This document shows, one piece after another, positions 32,914 to 41,752 of a stretch of 46,958 bases of DNA; positions within the stretch are counted from its first letter, which is position 1; every line of letters begins with the position of its first letter. The position numbers and the translations under genes are program-made. The stretch comes from Actinomycetes bacterium. GTDB taxonomy: Bacteria > Actinomycetota > Acidimicrobiia > Acidimicrobiales > Palsa-688. The stretch is taken from positions 1-46,958 of the forward strand of contig JAJZIY010000021.1 in assembly GCA_021828475.1 (NCBI GenBank). Reading direction: 5' to 3'. The notes under the pieces are model-generated. The model did not search any database. It was not told the origin of the DNA and saw only the letters and a list, made by a program, of their open reading frames with translations.

Positions 32914-35594
32914 CACTCCACCACCCCGGAAAGAGCCACCAAGGCCCGCAGTTCGCTGCTGGAAAGCTTGGCCAACCATTGCTCGCCTGTGCCGACGACC
33001 CTCGCCGCCAGGTCCCGTTTGGCGACAATCATCTCGTCGATGCGTTCCTCTACGGTCCCGGCGCTCACCAGCTTGTGGATCTGGACATTGCGCCGCTGCC
33101 CGATCCGGAAGGCCCGGTCGGTGGCCTGGTCCTCCACCGCCGGGTTCCACCACCGGTCCAAGTGGACGACATGGGATGCCGCGGTCAGGTTCAGCCCGGT
33201 ACCACCCGCCTTCAGGGATATGAGGAACACGGGTGGCCCGCCCGGCTCCGAGAACCTCTGGACCATCTCTTCGCGTGCCGGGCGGCGAACGCGGCCGTGC
33301 AGCCACAGGCATTCAACGCCGAACCGGGCGCTGAGGTAGGGAGCGAGCATGTCCCCCCAGGCGGCGAACTGCGTGAAACAGAGGACCTTGTCGCCTTCGG
33401 CCAGGATCTCCTCGAGAAGCTCCTCGGTACGGGTCAGCTTGCCCGATCGGCCGCTCATCGCTGACCCGTCGCCCAGGAAATGGGCCGGGTGGTTGCACAC
33501 TTGCTTCAGCTTCGTCAGACCGGCGAGCACGATCCCACGCCGCTGGATCCCGTCGGAGGCTTCGGCCTGTTCGATCAGGTCGTCGACCACCGCCTGGTAG
33601 AGCGTCGCCTGCTCGTGCGTCAAGGGGCAGCGGTCCACGGTTTCGATCTTCTCGGGCAGGTCGGCGATGATCGACTTGTCCGTCTTCAAGCGGCGGAGGA
33701 CGAACGGGCCGGTCGCGCGCCGCAGGCGGTCTATCGCGACCGGGTCACCGTCGCGCTCGATCGGCAGGGCGAAGCGCTCCCGGAAGTGGCTCGCCGGACC
33801 GAGCAGGCCCGGGTTGAGCAGGTGCATGATCGACCACAGGTCACCCAGCCGGTTCTCGACCGGGGTCCCGGTCAATGCCAGGCGCCGGCGGGAGCGGAGG
33901 CCGGCGGCCGCTCGCGTCTGGGCAGTGCCGGGGTTCTTCACCTGCTGTGCCTCGTCGAGGACGATCCTTGACCATTCGACCGACGCAAGGTGGTCGCGGT
34001 CGCGCGCCAGCAGGGAGTACGTGGTGAGGACGACGTCGTGCACGGCTGCCCTTGGTCGAAAATCCTCGTCGGCATCATGGCGCCCCGGACCGTGGTGGAC
34101 CATGACCGACAGAGCCGGAGCGAACCGGGCCAGCTCACGCTCCCAGTTCCCCAGCACCGACACCGGGCACACCACCAGCGCCGGGCCCTCGCCTGGGTCA
34201 GCGAGCAAGGTGGCGATCACCTGTGCCGTCTTGCCGAGCCCCATGTCGTCGGCCAGGCAGGCACCCACGCCGAGCCGCCCCAGGAACACCATCCAGCCGA
34301 CGCCCCGCTCCTGGTAAGGGCGGAGCCGACCCTCGAAACCGGTCGGTGTCGCAACAGGTGCAACGGTCGAGTGGACGGCGTCGTCGAGAAGCGCGTCCAG
34401 CCAGCCGACAGCCCGAGCGTCGACATCGACTACGTCGAGCCCCTCGGGGAGGGCCAGATTGGCGAGCCCGAGAGCCGCTTTCATGAGATCGGCGGCCGGG
34501 GCCCGGCCGGTCTCGCCCAGACGGGCGAGGAGTGCGTCGACGCGCTCGGGCCGGACCTCGAGCCACTCACCCCGCAGGCGCACAAGCTCCTGTTTGGCCG
34601 CCGCGGCTCTAGCCAACGTCGCCAGCTCCGCCTTGGTGAGCCGCCGGCCGCCGAGCGCGACCTCCCATTCGAACTCGACCAGCGCCTCCAAGCCGAAGCC
34701 GCCCGGCACCGCCGGACCGCCGCCCTTGGAAGGGCCCTTCGCGCGGGCCCGCAGACCCAGCTTGGACGGTGACGTCCACCACGACGGGACAAGGACCGCT
34801 ATGCCGGCGTCCTCCAATGCCCGGGCGCGCTCGCGCAGGATCGTGAGCACGTCGTGACCGCCGAGCACGACCCGGTTCGGTACCGACGCCTCGAGAGCGC
34901 CCGCCAGCTCCGGTGCCAGGCGGGCCATGCGCGCCAAAGCGGCGAGCACATCCTGGATGGCGCCCGGCGCGAACGGCGACGTCCCGGCCCACAGGTCCTC
35001 GAGGGTCACCACGAGGCTCGGCTCCTCGCGGTCCTGGGCCAGCAGCTCCACGCACCAGTCTCCGCCCGTGCGCGCCGGCTGGTGCAGGCGCAGGCAGAGA
35101 CGGGCCCGGCCACCTACCACAGCTCCGGAACGAACCCAGCCGGCCACCGTCGTGGCGAGGGCTTCGAGCTTGGCGGTTTCCAGCCAGTCCGGCAGCCACG
35201 GGTCCGGCGACACCAGCGACCGTGCCCAAGCCTCTGGCACCGTGGGACGGCCGCCCCGGCGGCGGACGACGGACGCGCCGACCTCGACCAGCCGGAGGCG
35301 CACCAGCCGGTCAACCTCTGACGCCAGGGCGCCGGCTACCGCCGCCTGGCCGTCCGCGGAGCGGTCTTCCAGCAGCGACGCGATGACCGGTCGCTGCGAC
35401 GCTGTGGGCAGGGGCCACCACCACGACCGGTAGCGCCCGGTGGCCTTGTCCGCTTCCAGGGCCGGCACAACCCGAGCGGAAGACACAAGCGCCGCGGCAA
35501 CTATGTCGATCCTGTCGTGTGGGCGGAACACGACGCGATTATTGCCGAGCACGGCCCTACCACCACAAAGCGGCATCCTGTCTGGCTGGTCCAC
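32913..35594 (-). CDS. SNF2-family DNA-dependent ATPase/helicase
   Basis: 893 aa. Walker A is DDMGLGKT (Lys455 if the start at 35594 is used), motif II is LDEAQ, motif III LTGTPVENRLGDLWS, and the C-terminal helicase half has VLCFTQF, SLKAGGTGLNLT and DRWWNPAVEDQATDRAFRIGQ. N-terminal to the motor, FGLEALVEFEWEVALGG matches the SNF2 helicase-associated region. Relatives usually run about 950-1050 aa, with more sequence before the first conserved block, so the N-terminus looks about 50-100 residues short. The annotated start lies inside the 3' end of the upstream lipoprotein gene; an alternative ATG is at 35576. Likely role: remodelling or translocation on DNA with the SWIM partner. Confidence 0.88.
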   Translation of the reverse strand: MDQPDRMPLCGGRAVLGNNRVVFRPHDRIDIVAAALVSSARVVPALEADKATGRYRSWWWPLPTASQRPVIASLLEDRSADGQAAVAGALASEVDRLVRLRLVEVGASVVRRRGGRPTVPEAWARSLVSPDPWLPDWLETAKLEALATTVAGWVRSGAVVGGRARLCLRLHQPARTGGDWCVELLAQDREEPSLVVTLEDLWAGTSPFAPGAIQDVLAALARMARLAPELAGALEASVPNRVVLGGHDVLTILRERARALEDAGIAVLVPSWWTSPSKLGLRARAKGPSKGGGPAVPGGFGLEALVEFEWEVALGGRRLTKAELATLARAAAAKQELVRLRGEWLEVRPERVDALLARLGETGRAPAADLMKAALGLANLALPEGLDVVDVDARAVGWLDALLDDAVHSTVAPVATPTGFEGRLRPYQERGVGWMVFLGRLGVGACLADDMGLGKTAQVIATLLADPGEGPALVVCPVSVLGNWERELARFAPALSVMVHHGPGRHDADEDFRPRAAVHDVVLTTYSLLARDRDHLASVEWSRIVLDEAQQVKNPGTAQTRAAAGLRSRRRLALTGTPVENRLGDLWSIMHLLNPGLLGPASHFRERFALPIERDGDPVAIDRLRRATGPFVLRRLKTDKSIIADLPEKIETVDRCPLTHEQATLYQAVVDDLIEQAEASDGIQRRGIVLAGLTKLKQVCNHPAHFLGDGSAMSGRSGKLTRTEELLEEILAEGDKVLCFTQFAAWGDMLAPYLSARFGVECLWLHGRVRRPAREEMVQRFSEPGGPPVFLISLKAGGTGLNLTAASHVVHLDRWWNPAVEDQATDRAFRIGQRRNVQIHKLVSAGTVEERIDEMIVAKRDLAARVVGTGEQWLAKLSSSELRALVALSGVVE

Positions 35595-35874
35595 GGTAGA
35601 GGGTGGCGTCTGCAGCGGCGAGCCCGACGAGCTCGGCTGCAGCGGCGAGCCGAGCGTGGTGCGACGTCAGGGTCACTTGGCTTCCGCCGTTGACGACGGC
35701 CTGACCGGACGAGATGTCGACCTCCGTGATGCCCGTGGTAGAGACCCGGTTGGCGCTGGGGGACGTTGTGCCGCAGGCAGCAAGAACCACTGTGCTCGCG
35801 AGGAGGAGCGATAGTGATGCTGACACTGCTTCGCCGAACCTGACGTGGCTAGGACACTTTGTAGACGATGGCAT
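35557..35874 (-). CDS. Small lipoprotein, about 105 aa
   Basis: A signal peptide with lipobox is visible: EAVSASLSLLLASTVVLAAC, lipidated Cys near residue 34, then a Ser/Thr-rich spacer. The mature part ends in AADATLYRGPARQDAALWW; no family is recognised. Its start (ATG 35874, or ATG 35883) lies within the last codons of the large repeat-protein gene, and its 3' end overlaps the SNF2 start by 38 bases. These overlaps suggest translational coupling along the directon, although overlap also weakens the case for the gene; the lipobox supports it. Confidence 0.55.
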   Translation of the reverse strand: MPSSTKCPSHVRFGEAVSASLSLLLASTVVLAACGTTSPSANRVSTTGITEVDISSGQAVVNGGSQVTLTSHHARLAAAAELVGLAAADATLYRGPARQDAALWW

Positions 35875-38800
35875 GAGTTGCATCGACGGCCACGCAGAAG
35901 GTTGCGGACGAGCACGACACCGAGTTCAAGCCACTGCCGCTCGGGTCGATGCTGTTAGCGGTACTCCACGACGACCCGTTGTAGGTGAGGACATCGCCAG
36001 CGTTATCAACGGCCACGCAGAAGGTTGCGGACGAGCACGACACCGAGTTCAAGCCACTGCCGCTCGGGTCGATGCTGTTAGCGGTACTCCACGACGACCC
36101 ATCGTACGTAAAGGCGTTCCCTTGGCCATCAACGGTCACGCAGAAAGTCGTGGTCGGGCACGACACCGAGTCCAACTGGGTGCCCTGGTCAACGAGGTCG
36201 GGGCCACTCCACGACGCTCCGTTGTAAGTAAAGGCGTTGCCATATCGGTCGACGGCCATGCAGAAGGTCGCGGACGAGCAGGACACCGCGTTGAAAGCGC
36301 CGCTGGTAACCAAGACGGGAGGGCTAGGAATAGATCGCCACGACGACCCGTCATAGACGAAGTTGCTGCCGTCCACGCCGACGGCCAGGCAAAACGACGG
36401 CGATGAGCACGACACCGTCTTGTAGTTGCTGGGGCTCGAGTCGATGTTGTCTGGGGAACTCCACGACGAGCCGTGGTAGGTAATGGCGCCGCCGTAAGTT
36501 AGGAAGGCCGCGCAGAAGGTCGAGGTCGGGCACGACAGGTCAGCGAAGCCACCGCTATGGTTGGCAACCGAGCGCGGCTGGCTCCACGAGGACCCGTTGT
36601 AGATGAAGACGTTGCCAGCGCTGGCAGCGAGGAAGTGGTTGCCATTGCCATCTACGGCCATACAGAAGGTGGTGGTCGGGCACGAGACCGATGTGAGATA
36701 CTGGGCGGGGTCAGCCGGGTTCGGTGGATCGATAGTGTCTGGAGCGCCCCACGTCGCAACTTGTGGCGTGGAGGTGCTGGGCCCAGTCTGGTTCGAGGTC
36801 GGGGCCGTGGGGGGCGGTGTCGGCTGCTTGCTGGTGTCGGGTGCTTTGACCAGCACATTGCCGGTGCCGTCGGCCAGGACGCAGAAGCTGGCGCTGGAGC
36901 AGGAGATGGATTCGGGCATGCCGTCTCTGGTTCCGGCGTAGGTGTCGACGGGGGTGGGGTGACCCCAGCTCGACCCCTGGTAGCTGACGACCCGGCCGAG
37001 GTTGTCCACGGCCTCGCAGAACGCCGAAGTCGGGCACGACACCGAATAGAATCCGGCTGGCTGTCCGTAAGCGGTGGTGCCTGTGTCGATGAAGGGCTCC
37101 TTGGTCCAGGTGTGCCCGTTGTAGGTGAAGGCGTCGCCTTGGTGGTCGACGGCTGCGCAGAAGGTGGTGGTCGGGCACGACACCGACGAGATCAGGCTGT
37201 CGTGACTGAGCTCGTCGGGTGAGCTCCAGGCGTGCCCGTTGTAGGTGATGATGGCGCCGTCGAACTCGGTGGCGGCGCAGAACTGGAAGGTCGCGCACGA
37301 CACCGACGAGAACCCTTTGCCGTTCGGGTCGGGCTCGCCGAGCGATGACCATTTCCCGGTGTTGTTGTCGTAGGCGTAGGCGTAGCCTCTGATGTCGACC
37401 AGCATGCAGAAGTTGGCGGTGGGGTCGCACGACACGGCCGCGTTGTCGGCCGCGTTGTCGGTCGTGTTGGGTGCGCTGACATGGGGGTCGATTAGCCGCG
37501 GCGTTTGCCAACCGACAGGCTCGCCAGCGCCGAACGCGTTCAGGACCACCGTGCCAAACTGGTTGACCGCGACGCACACCGGTCGCGTGCAAGACACCGA
37601 CAGGCCGGCAGCGACCGGGTCGATCTGTTTCGGGGTGGACGACCCTCGAGCACCGACGGTGACCTCGTAGCCGGCGGCGGTGACCACATCGCAGGAGTCG
37701 AAGCCAGGGATGCAGGACACCGAGGTGGGGTTGCCGTCGGCCGGGAACGATAGCACCTGGGGTCGGGTCTGCCACGTCACCGGGACAGCGGGCTTCGGGG
37801 GGAACAGGTCGTGGTAGATGTCCTCGTAGAGGCGCTTCACGATCTGCTGGATGGGCTTTGCGAATGGGCCGGTGTAGGCGTCGCTGATGCTGGTCGCCAC
37901 ACCGAAAAGGGAGATGGCCTTGGCGCGCTCATCGGCGATGGTCTTGGCCTCCTTGAGGGCTGTCTCGTCGGCTGCGAGCTCGGCCAGCTTGCCTTCGAAC
38001 GGCGCCTTGAACTTGGGCAGGCTGGCGCCGATTTTCTTTATGAGCGCGATCTCCTCCTCCACGTTCTTGATGCTCGCTTCGCTCCTGGCGGCTTTGAGCT
38101 CGTCTGCGACCGATCCCAGACCGAACACCGAGAAGGCGACGCCGACAGCGTCGGAGGCGAGCTGGAGGACTTCGGCGACCGGGGTCGAGTAGTCGATCCG
38201 GTAGGAGTCGACCACGAACTGGTCCACCGCGGTGATCACCGCGACCCCGTCCAGGACAGCCGTCACCGGGAGGGTGGCCCCAAAGGAAGCGACCGCCGGC
38301 AACAGGCTGAGATCGGTGATCACACTGGCCGCCAGATTGACCCCCCCAAGGATGTTGGAGGCGAGAGGGCCGTTGTCGATCGTCCAGCAGAAGACCACGT
38401 TGCCGATGCAGAGCCTGCCGTAGACACGAGCGTCCAGCTCGACGGCGCCGCCCCCTCCGGTGCCGGTCTTGACCATGCCGAGAGTCACCGGATTGGACTG
38501 CACCGATGCGGCGGAATCCTTGAGTATCGTGCCCACGTCGACCCGGATCGTGTAGGCGTCGCGATCGAGCTCGTTGACCAGGGGGATCATCTTCTGTACG
38601 GCCGTGTAGGCGCTCGCCGGGACCGCGAAGAGGTTTCCCTGGGTGATCTGCTCGTAGAGTGTCAGCAGTTGCTGGGCGGGGCCGTCGACCTGGTGGGCGA
38701 TGGCGATGAGGCTGGAGATCACCGACGGCGTGGCAGTGGACGTGGCGGTGTAGCTGTCGAGCGTGGCAGCCCCGCCGTTGGTCCCCGCCCCGACGGCGGT

Positions 38801-39325
38801 ACCGGTCGACGACACGGCGGGGAGGGCTGCGACCATCGACTGCAAGGAGTTGAGCTGCGTCTGGTCACCGGCGAACTGGGACTCGAAGGAGTCGAAACCC
38901 GACTGTTCGGCGGCGAGCTCGCTCGGAGAAAGGTCCCGTTGCTCTGCCGCGATCGCAGCGACGGGAAGCTGGCCCTGGATGGGGTTGAGCTGACCCGACA
39001 ACGTGATCGCCGCGTGGGCCAGGTCGACGAGCTGCCCGGCGGTTCCGGCGCCGGGCTTGGTCGGGAGTGCGCTGGCGGCAGACACGACCGACTGCAAGGG
39101 TCCCGCCAGGCTGGTCAGGTCCGCCGGAAGCTCGCTGGTCACATTCCCGGCCCGGCCCGCGAGATCGTTTGCCTGGGCGAGCGTCAGGACCGGGTCCTTG
39201 GGAGCCGGGCTGGAGCCGCTGTGAGCGAACGGTCCCGACGGCGAGGCGACCAGCAAGGTGACCAGGGCGGCGACCACCACGATAGCGACCACGGAGAGTC
39301 CCGCTGCCTTCGCCCGTCTGGTCAT
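35849..39325 (-). CDS. Large exported protein with about fourteen Cys-paired repeats
   Basis: 1158 aa. A signal peptide or anchor (AGLSVVAIVVVAALVTLLVA) is followed by about 500 residues of mixed helical sequence, with charged coiled-coil-like parts near 410-480 (ELKAARSEASIKNVEEEIAL). From about residue 520 to the end, units of 39-50 residues repeat with the pattern SVSC-x5-FC-x-AVD-x2-G-x3-TYNG-x-SWS. I count about fourteen, the first two and the seventh degenerate. Two Cys per unit could form disulfides, and the Trp/Asp/Gly pattern suggests a beta-propeller or similar, an inference. A second Pro/Thr-rich spacer interrupts the seventh and eighth units. The last two full units are nearly identical in DNA, so the array is still expanding or being corrected. 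Surface binding is plausible; ligand unknown. Confidence 0.85.
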   Translation of the reverse strand: MTRRAKAAGLSVVAIVVVAALVTLLVASPSGPFAHSGSSPAPKDPVLTLAQANDLAGRAGNVTSELPADLTSLAGPLQSVVSAASALPTKPGAGTAGQLVDLAHAAITLSGQLNPIQGQLPVAAIAAEQRDLSPSELAAEQSGFDSFESQFAGDQTQLNSLQSMVAALPAVSSTGTAVGAGTNGGAATLDSYTATSTATPSVISSLIAIAHQVDGPAQQLLTLYEQITQGNLFAVPASAYTAVQKMIPLVNELDRDAYTIRVDVGTILKDSAASVQSNPVTLGMVKTGTGGGGAVELDARVYGRLCIGNVVFCWTIDNGPLASNILGGVNLAASVITDLSLLPAVASFGATLPVTAVLDGVAVITAVDQFVVDSYRIDYSTPVAEVLQLASDAVGVAFSVFGLGSVADELKAARSEASIKNVEEEIALIKKIGASLPKFKAPFEGKLAELAADETALKEAKTIADERAKAISLFGVATSISDAYTGPFAKPIQQIVKRLYEDIYHDLFPPKPAVPVTWQTRPQVLSFPADGNPTSVSCIPGFDSCDVVTAAGYEVTVGARGSSTPKQIDPVAAGLSVSCTRPVCVAVNQFGTVVLNAFGAGEPVGWQTPRLIDPHVSAPNTTDNAADNAAVSCDPTANFCMLVDIRGYAYAYDNNTGKWSSLGEPDPNGKGFSSVSCATFQFCAATEFDGAIITYNGHAWSSPDELSHDSLISSVSCPTTTFCAAVDHQGDAFTYNGHTWTKEPFIDTGTTAYGQPAGFYSVSCPTSAFCEAVDNLGRVVSYQGSSWGHPTPVDTYAGTRDGMPESISCSSASFCVLADGTGNVLVKAPDTSKQPTPPPTAPTSNQTGPSTSTPQVATWGAPDTIDPPNPADPAQYLTSVSCPTTTFCMAVDGNGNHFLAASAGNVFIYNGSSWSQPRSVANHSGGFADLSCPTSTFCAAFLTYGGAITYHGSSWSSPDNIDSSPSNYKTVSCSSPSFCLAVGVDGSNFVYDGSSWRSIPSPPVLVTSGAFNAVSCSSATFCMAVDRYGNAFTYNGASWSGPDLVDQGTQLDSVSCPTTTFCVTVDGQGNAFTYDGSSWSTANSIDPSGSGLNSVSCSSATFCVAVDNAGDVLTYNGSSWSTANSIDPSGSGLNSVSCSSATFCVAVDATHAIVYKVS
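35886..36100. repeat. Perfect 92-bp direct repeat with 123-bp period
   Basis: Bases 35886-35977 and 36009-36100 are identical. The period of 123 bases equals 41 codons, one protein repeat unit, so the frame is kept. The identity extends beyond what protein constraint needs, pointing to recent duplication or gene conversion at the 3' end of the array. Confidence 0.9.
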
Positions 39326-39342
39326 GGTCTGACTGCGCTCAT
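39322..39342 (-). CDS. Possible 6-codon leader ORF upstream of the repeat protein
   Basis: ATG 39342 opens a six-codon frame (MSAVRP) whose TGA overlaps the ATG of the 1158-aa gene (ATGA). The good ribosome-binding site AAGGAG stands the right distance before this ATG, and none stands before 39325. Translation of the large gene may therefore depend on reinitiation after the leader. Alternatively the ribosome-binding site serves 39325 at a long distance. Confidence 0.4.
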   Translation of the reverse strand: MSAVRP

Positions 39343-39455
39343 GGTCGTGGCTCCTTCGATGTCACCCATTCTGTGTGACCTCCGACGAGCTGACCAGGGG
39401 TAGAACCACCCCGGCTGGGGTGGGCACATCCGGTCGGGTCATCTCCGGTCCCTGC

Positions 39456-41024
39456 TCAGTAGCCCAGTACTGCGGCTTGGTGCGCTTGCTGACTGAGCAG
39501 CAGCAGGGCCGGTTCTCCTTGGGCGAAGCGGTCCACTTCGCCCAGGCCGGGTCGCAGGTGTTCGCGTACGGCGGGGTCAGACAGGGGCAGGCCGACCAGG
39601 ATCTGCTCGGCGTGCCCGTCTGGGAGGAACCCGGGGCCGGGCCGGGTCTGCCAGACGTAGCTGGCGGAGCCGCCCCACATCCCGCCGAGCCAGCGTAAGT
39701 CGTCGCAGATCACCAGGGGGTCTATCCGGGAGCCGAAGTCGCGGCACAGGGCACCGGCCAGGTTGTACTCGGCTCGCGAGGGACGGTCCGGGAGGCTGAG
39801 CACGACGAGCAGGCGGGGATCGTTGAGGGGGGGTCGGAGCTTGTAGGCCGCCCCGGCCGGGTGGGCTTGCTCGGCCCTTTCCACGGCGGTGAGCAGGTCG
39901 CCCACCTTGCGGGTGACCCGGGCCACGAAGTCGGGCTGAGCGTGGAGTAGGGACTGCGTCGCGCCCACGAACCGGGGGGAGTCCTCTACGCTACGACCCT
40001 GGGCGCAGGTGGACACGATCCAATCCAAATGGCCGGAACGGACCCATCCGGCGGTCTCGGCGACCGGCGTGCCTCGCAGGCCGGCAGCCCACAGGGCGGC
40101 CATGATTAGCGGCTGGACCGCCATGTCCAAATCGCCGTCAGGCCGAGAGGAACCCGGTCCTTCCCAGTCGTAGAAGACGGTCAAGCTGCCGCCGAAGTCG
40201 GCGCACGTCCGGCTGTCATTGTTCGCTGTCTGCAGGACCGCGTGGGGGTGGTTCCCGGTGCAGGTACGGGAGAGGTCCAGGTGCACCACGGTCCGCCCGC
40301 CAGCGAGACCGGCGACCTCGGAGGGGACCAAACCGCCCTCGTTCACCCACAGGATCGGGCAACCTTGGCTTTCGGCCACGGCCTGGGCCATCAGGACATG
40401 GCGGGCCTGGTCTGGCACGCCCCAGCCGAGCACCGGGCCCCGCCCGCGGATCGCGGTGCTCTCAGCGAGGCCGAGGGGGAGCAGCCTGGCGGCCTTGCTG
40501 CCAGCGGGGAGGGGATCGGCTCGGGGTGCTGTCAGGGCGGCTGCCAGATCCGGCGGGCTGGCCAGGCCGGGCCCCCACACCCCCCGCCGTTGCTGCATGG
40601 TGCCGGCCAGGCCGTTGCGAACCTGAGGCGCCGGCGGAGCCGGTGGGCTTTGAGGGGTCGACGTCTGGGCAGCCCTGGCATTGCTCGGGATCCATTGCTG
40701 GCCCTGCGAGGCTTGTTGGCGAGCTAACCACGCCTCCCTTGTTTGCCACGGCCAGCGTTTCACCCGGGCCCGGTAACCGAGGGCCGTCATCGCGAAGATC
40801 AGGGCTGAAAAGAACAGGGGACCGGCGCTCTTGGCCGCTACAGCCGTGACGATCCCGAGGGGAACAGCGATCACGGCCAATGGGCGGAACCACCGGAGCT
40901 TTCGCTCGAACTTGGCGCGCTTGTACTCCTTGCGCTGCTCCGGGGTCATCTGGGCCAGACGCTCACGTTCGATCTGACGGAGGGCCGCGCTACGGCCGAT
41001 CAGGTAACCCCAAAACCAGTCCAC
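39456..41024 (-). CDS. Membrane protein of unknown function, 522 aa
   Basis: A basic, helical N-terminus (ERERLAQMTPEQRKEYKRAK) is followed by two transmembrane helices at about residues 48-64 and 68-86, then a Pro/Gln-rich linker (about 105-150) and a cytoplasmic domain of about 350 residues. The domain has a Rossmann-like pattern (GPVLGWGVPDQARHVLMAQA, CPILWVNEGGLV, GRTVVHLDLS, RLLVVLSLPDRP) but no Walker A or B I can accept. The architecture resembles membrane-tethered ATPase-like proteins of conjugation or secretion systems that lack the P-loop; this is only a resemblance. GTG 41024 is preceded by GGGGAAG. It follows the vWA fragment on the same strand. Confidence 0.7.
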   Translation of the reverse strand: MDWFWGYLIGRSAALRQIERERLAQMTPEQRKEYKRAKFERKLRWFRPLAVIAVPLGIVTAVAAKSAGPLFFSALIFAMTALGYRARVKRWPWQTREAWLARQQASQGQQWIPSNARAAQTSTPQSPPAPPAPQVRNGLAGTMQQRRGVWGPGLASPPDLAAALTAPRADPLPAGSKAARLLPLGLAESTAIRGRGPVLGWGVPDQARHVLMAQAVAESQGCPILWVNEGGLVPSEVAGLAGGRTVVHLDLSRTCTGNHPHAVLQTANNDSRTCADFGGSLTVFYDWEGPGSSRPDGDLDMAVQPLIMAALWAAGLRGTPVAETAGWVRSGHLDWIVSTCAQGRSVEDSPRFVGATQSLLHAQPDFVARVTRKVGDLLTAVERAEQAHPAGAAYKLRPPLNDPRLLVVLSLPDRPSRAEYNLAGALCRDFGSRIDPLVICDDLRWLGGMWGGSASYVWQTRPGPGFLPDGHAEQILVGLPLSDPAVREHLRPGLGEVDRFAQGEPALLLLSQQAHQAAVLGY

Positions 41025-41045
41025 GGTGACGCTTCCCCTTTTCTT

Positions 41046-41061
41046 CTAGATAGCTATCTAG
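41046..41061. repeat. Perfect 16-bp AT-rich palindrome
   Basis: CTAGATAGCTATCTAG, fully self-complementary, sits at the boundary between the vWA-like fragment and the 522-aa membrane protein gene. It could be a protein-binding site or a hairpin. Two CTAG tetramers within it are notable because CTAG is generally scarce in such genomes. Confidence 0.8.
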
Positions 41062-41299
41062 CTGCTGAGCACGACGATCTCGACCTGCCCGTCGAGCCCT
41101 GGGTGGTGCGGACGTAGCGGACGCCCAAGTCGTTGTTGAGCGGCGTCAAGCCGAGCAGGGCCTGACCTGGCTGCAGACGTTGGCTTCTCACGAACGTGTC
41201 GAGCCCGGCCGCGCTGTCGCCGACGACCGGGCCCATCCTGGCGCTGCCGTCGAGCACGAACCCGATGAGCACGTCTTGTTGGGTCATCTCTGCCATCAT
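41054..41299 (-). pseudogene. Truncated vWA-like domain protein
   Basis: The frame reads MTQQDVLIGFVLDGSARMGP, like the first strand and MIDAS loop (DGS) of a von Willebrand A domain, then SQRLQPGQALLGLTPLNNDL, the next elements. It stops after about 80 residues, less than half a vWA domain. The last 15 residues (STGRSRSSCSAAR) are unlike a protein end, whereas the neighbouring frame gives GLDGQVEIVVLSS, so a frameshift near 41100 is likely. In-frame ATGs at 41299, 41296 and 41287 have no good ribosome-binding site. Remnant or very short domain; I lean to remnant. Confidence 0.45.
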
Positions 41300-41381
41300 C
41301 GGTGACCGCTGGTTGCCAGGCCAGGGGTAATCTCACCCCGCAGTCGGGGGGCATTCTGGTGGCAGGCGGCGCCCGCGCTGC

Positions 41382-41654
41382 TCATTGCGACAGCTCCACG
41401 AGCAGGGCGATGAGGGCGTCGAGGACCGATCGTGAGCTGCCGAGCTCGACCAAGACCGCCAGGTGTCGCTCGGTGACGGTTATTTCCGCCTCCCAGCCGG
41501 CCGCCCCGGCGCTCGGGGGCTCGGGGGCGGAGCGCAACAGAATAGGGCCGGCGGGGTCGAGGGCCAGGCCGGCCCGGCGCGCGATGCGGGCCAGGCCGCT
41601 GCGGGTGAGATCGTCGTCAGCGTCGATGGCCACCGACGACCTGGAAGTCTCCAT
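41382..41654 (-). CDS. Small acidic protein, 90 aa
   Basis: ATG 41654 opens a frame with an acidic N-terminal half (SVAIDADDDLTRSG) and a C-terminal amphipathic helix (DALIALLVELSQ). No signal peptide or known motif. It is first in the minus-strand directon and divergent from the histidine-kinase gene, with about 100 bases between the starts. Function unknown. Confidence 0.55.
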   Translation of the reverse strand: METSRSSVAIDADDDLTRSGLARIARRAGLALDPAGPILLRSAPEPPSAGAAGWEAEITVTERHLAVLVELGSSRSVLDALIALLVELSQ

Positions 41655-41752
41655 CTACCCAGATTGGGTTACTGTCGCGGTCCGAGGAAAGGGGTAGAAA
41701 TCCCCCGGGCCGCGTGCCCTTTAGGGGTGTCGGGGCGGAGGGCGAAGCGAAG

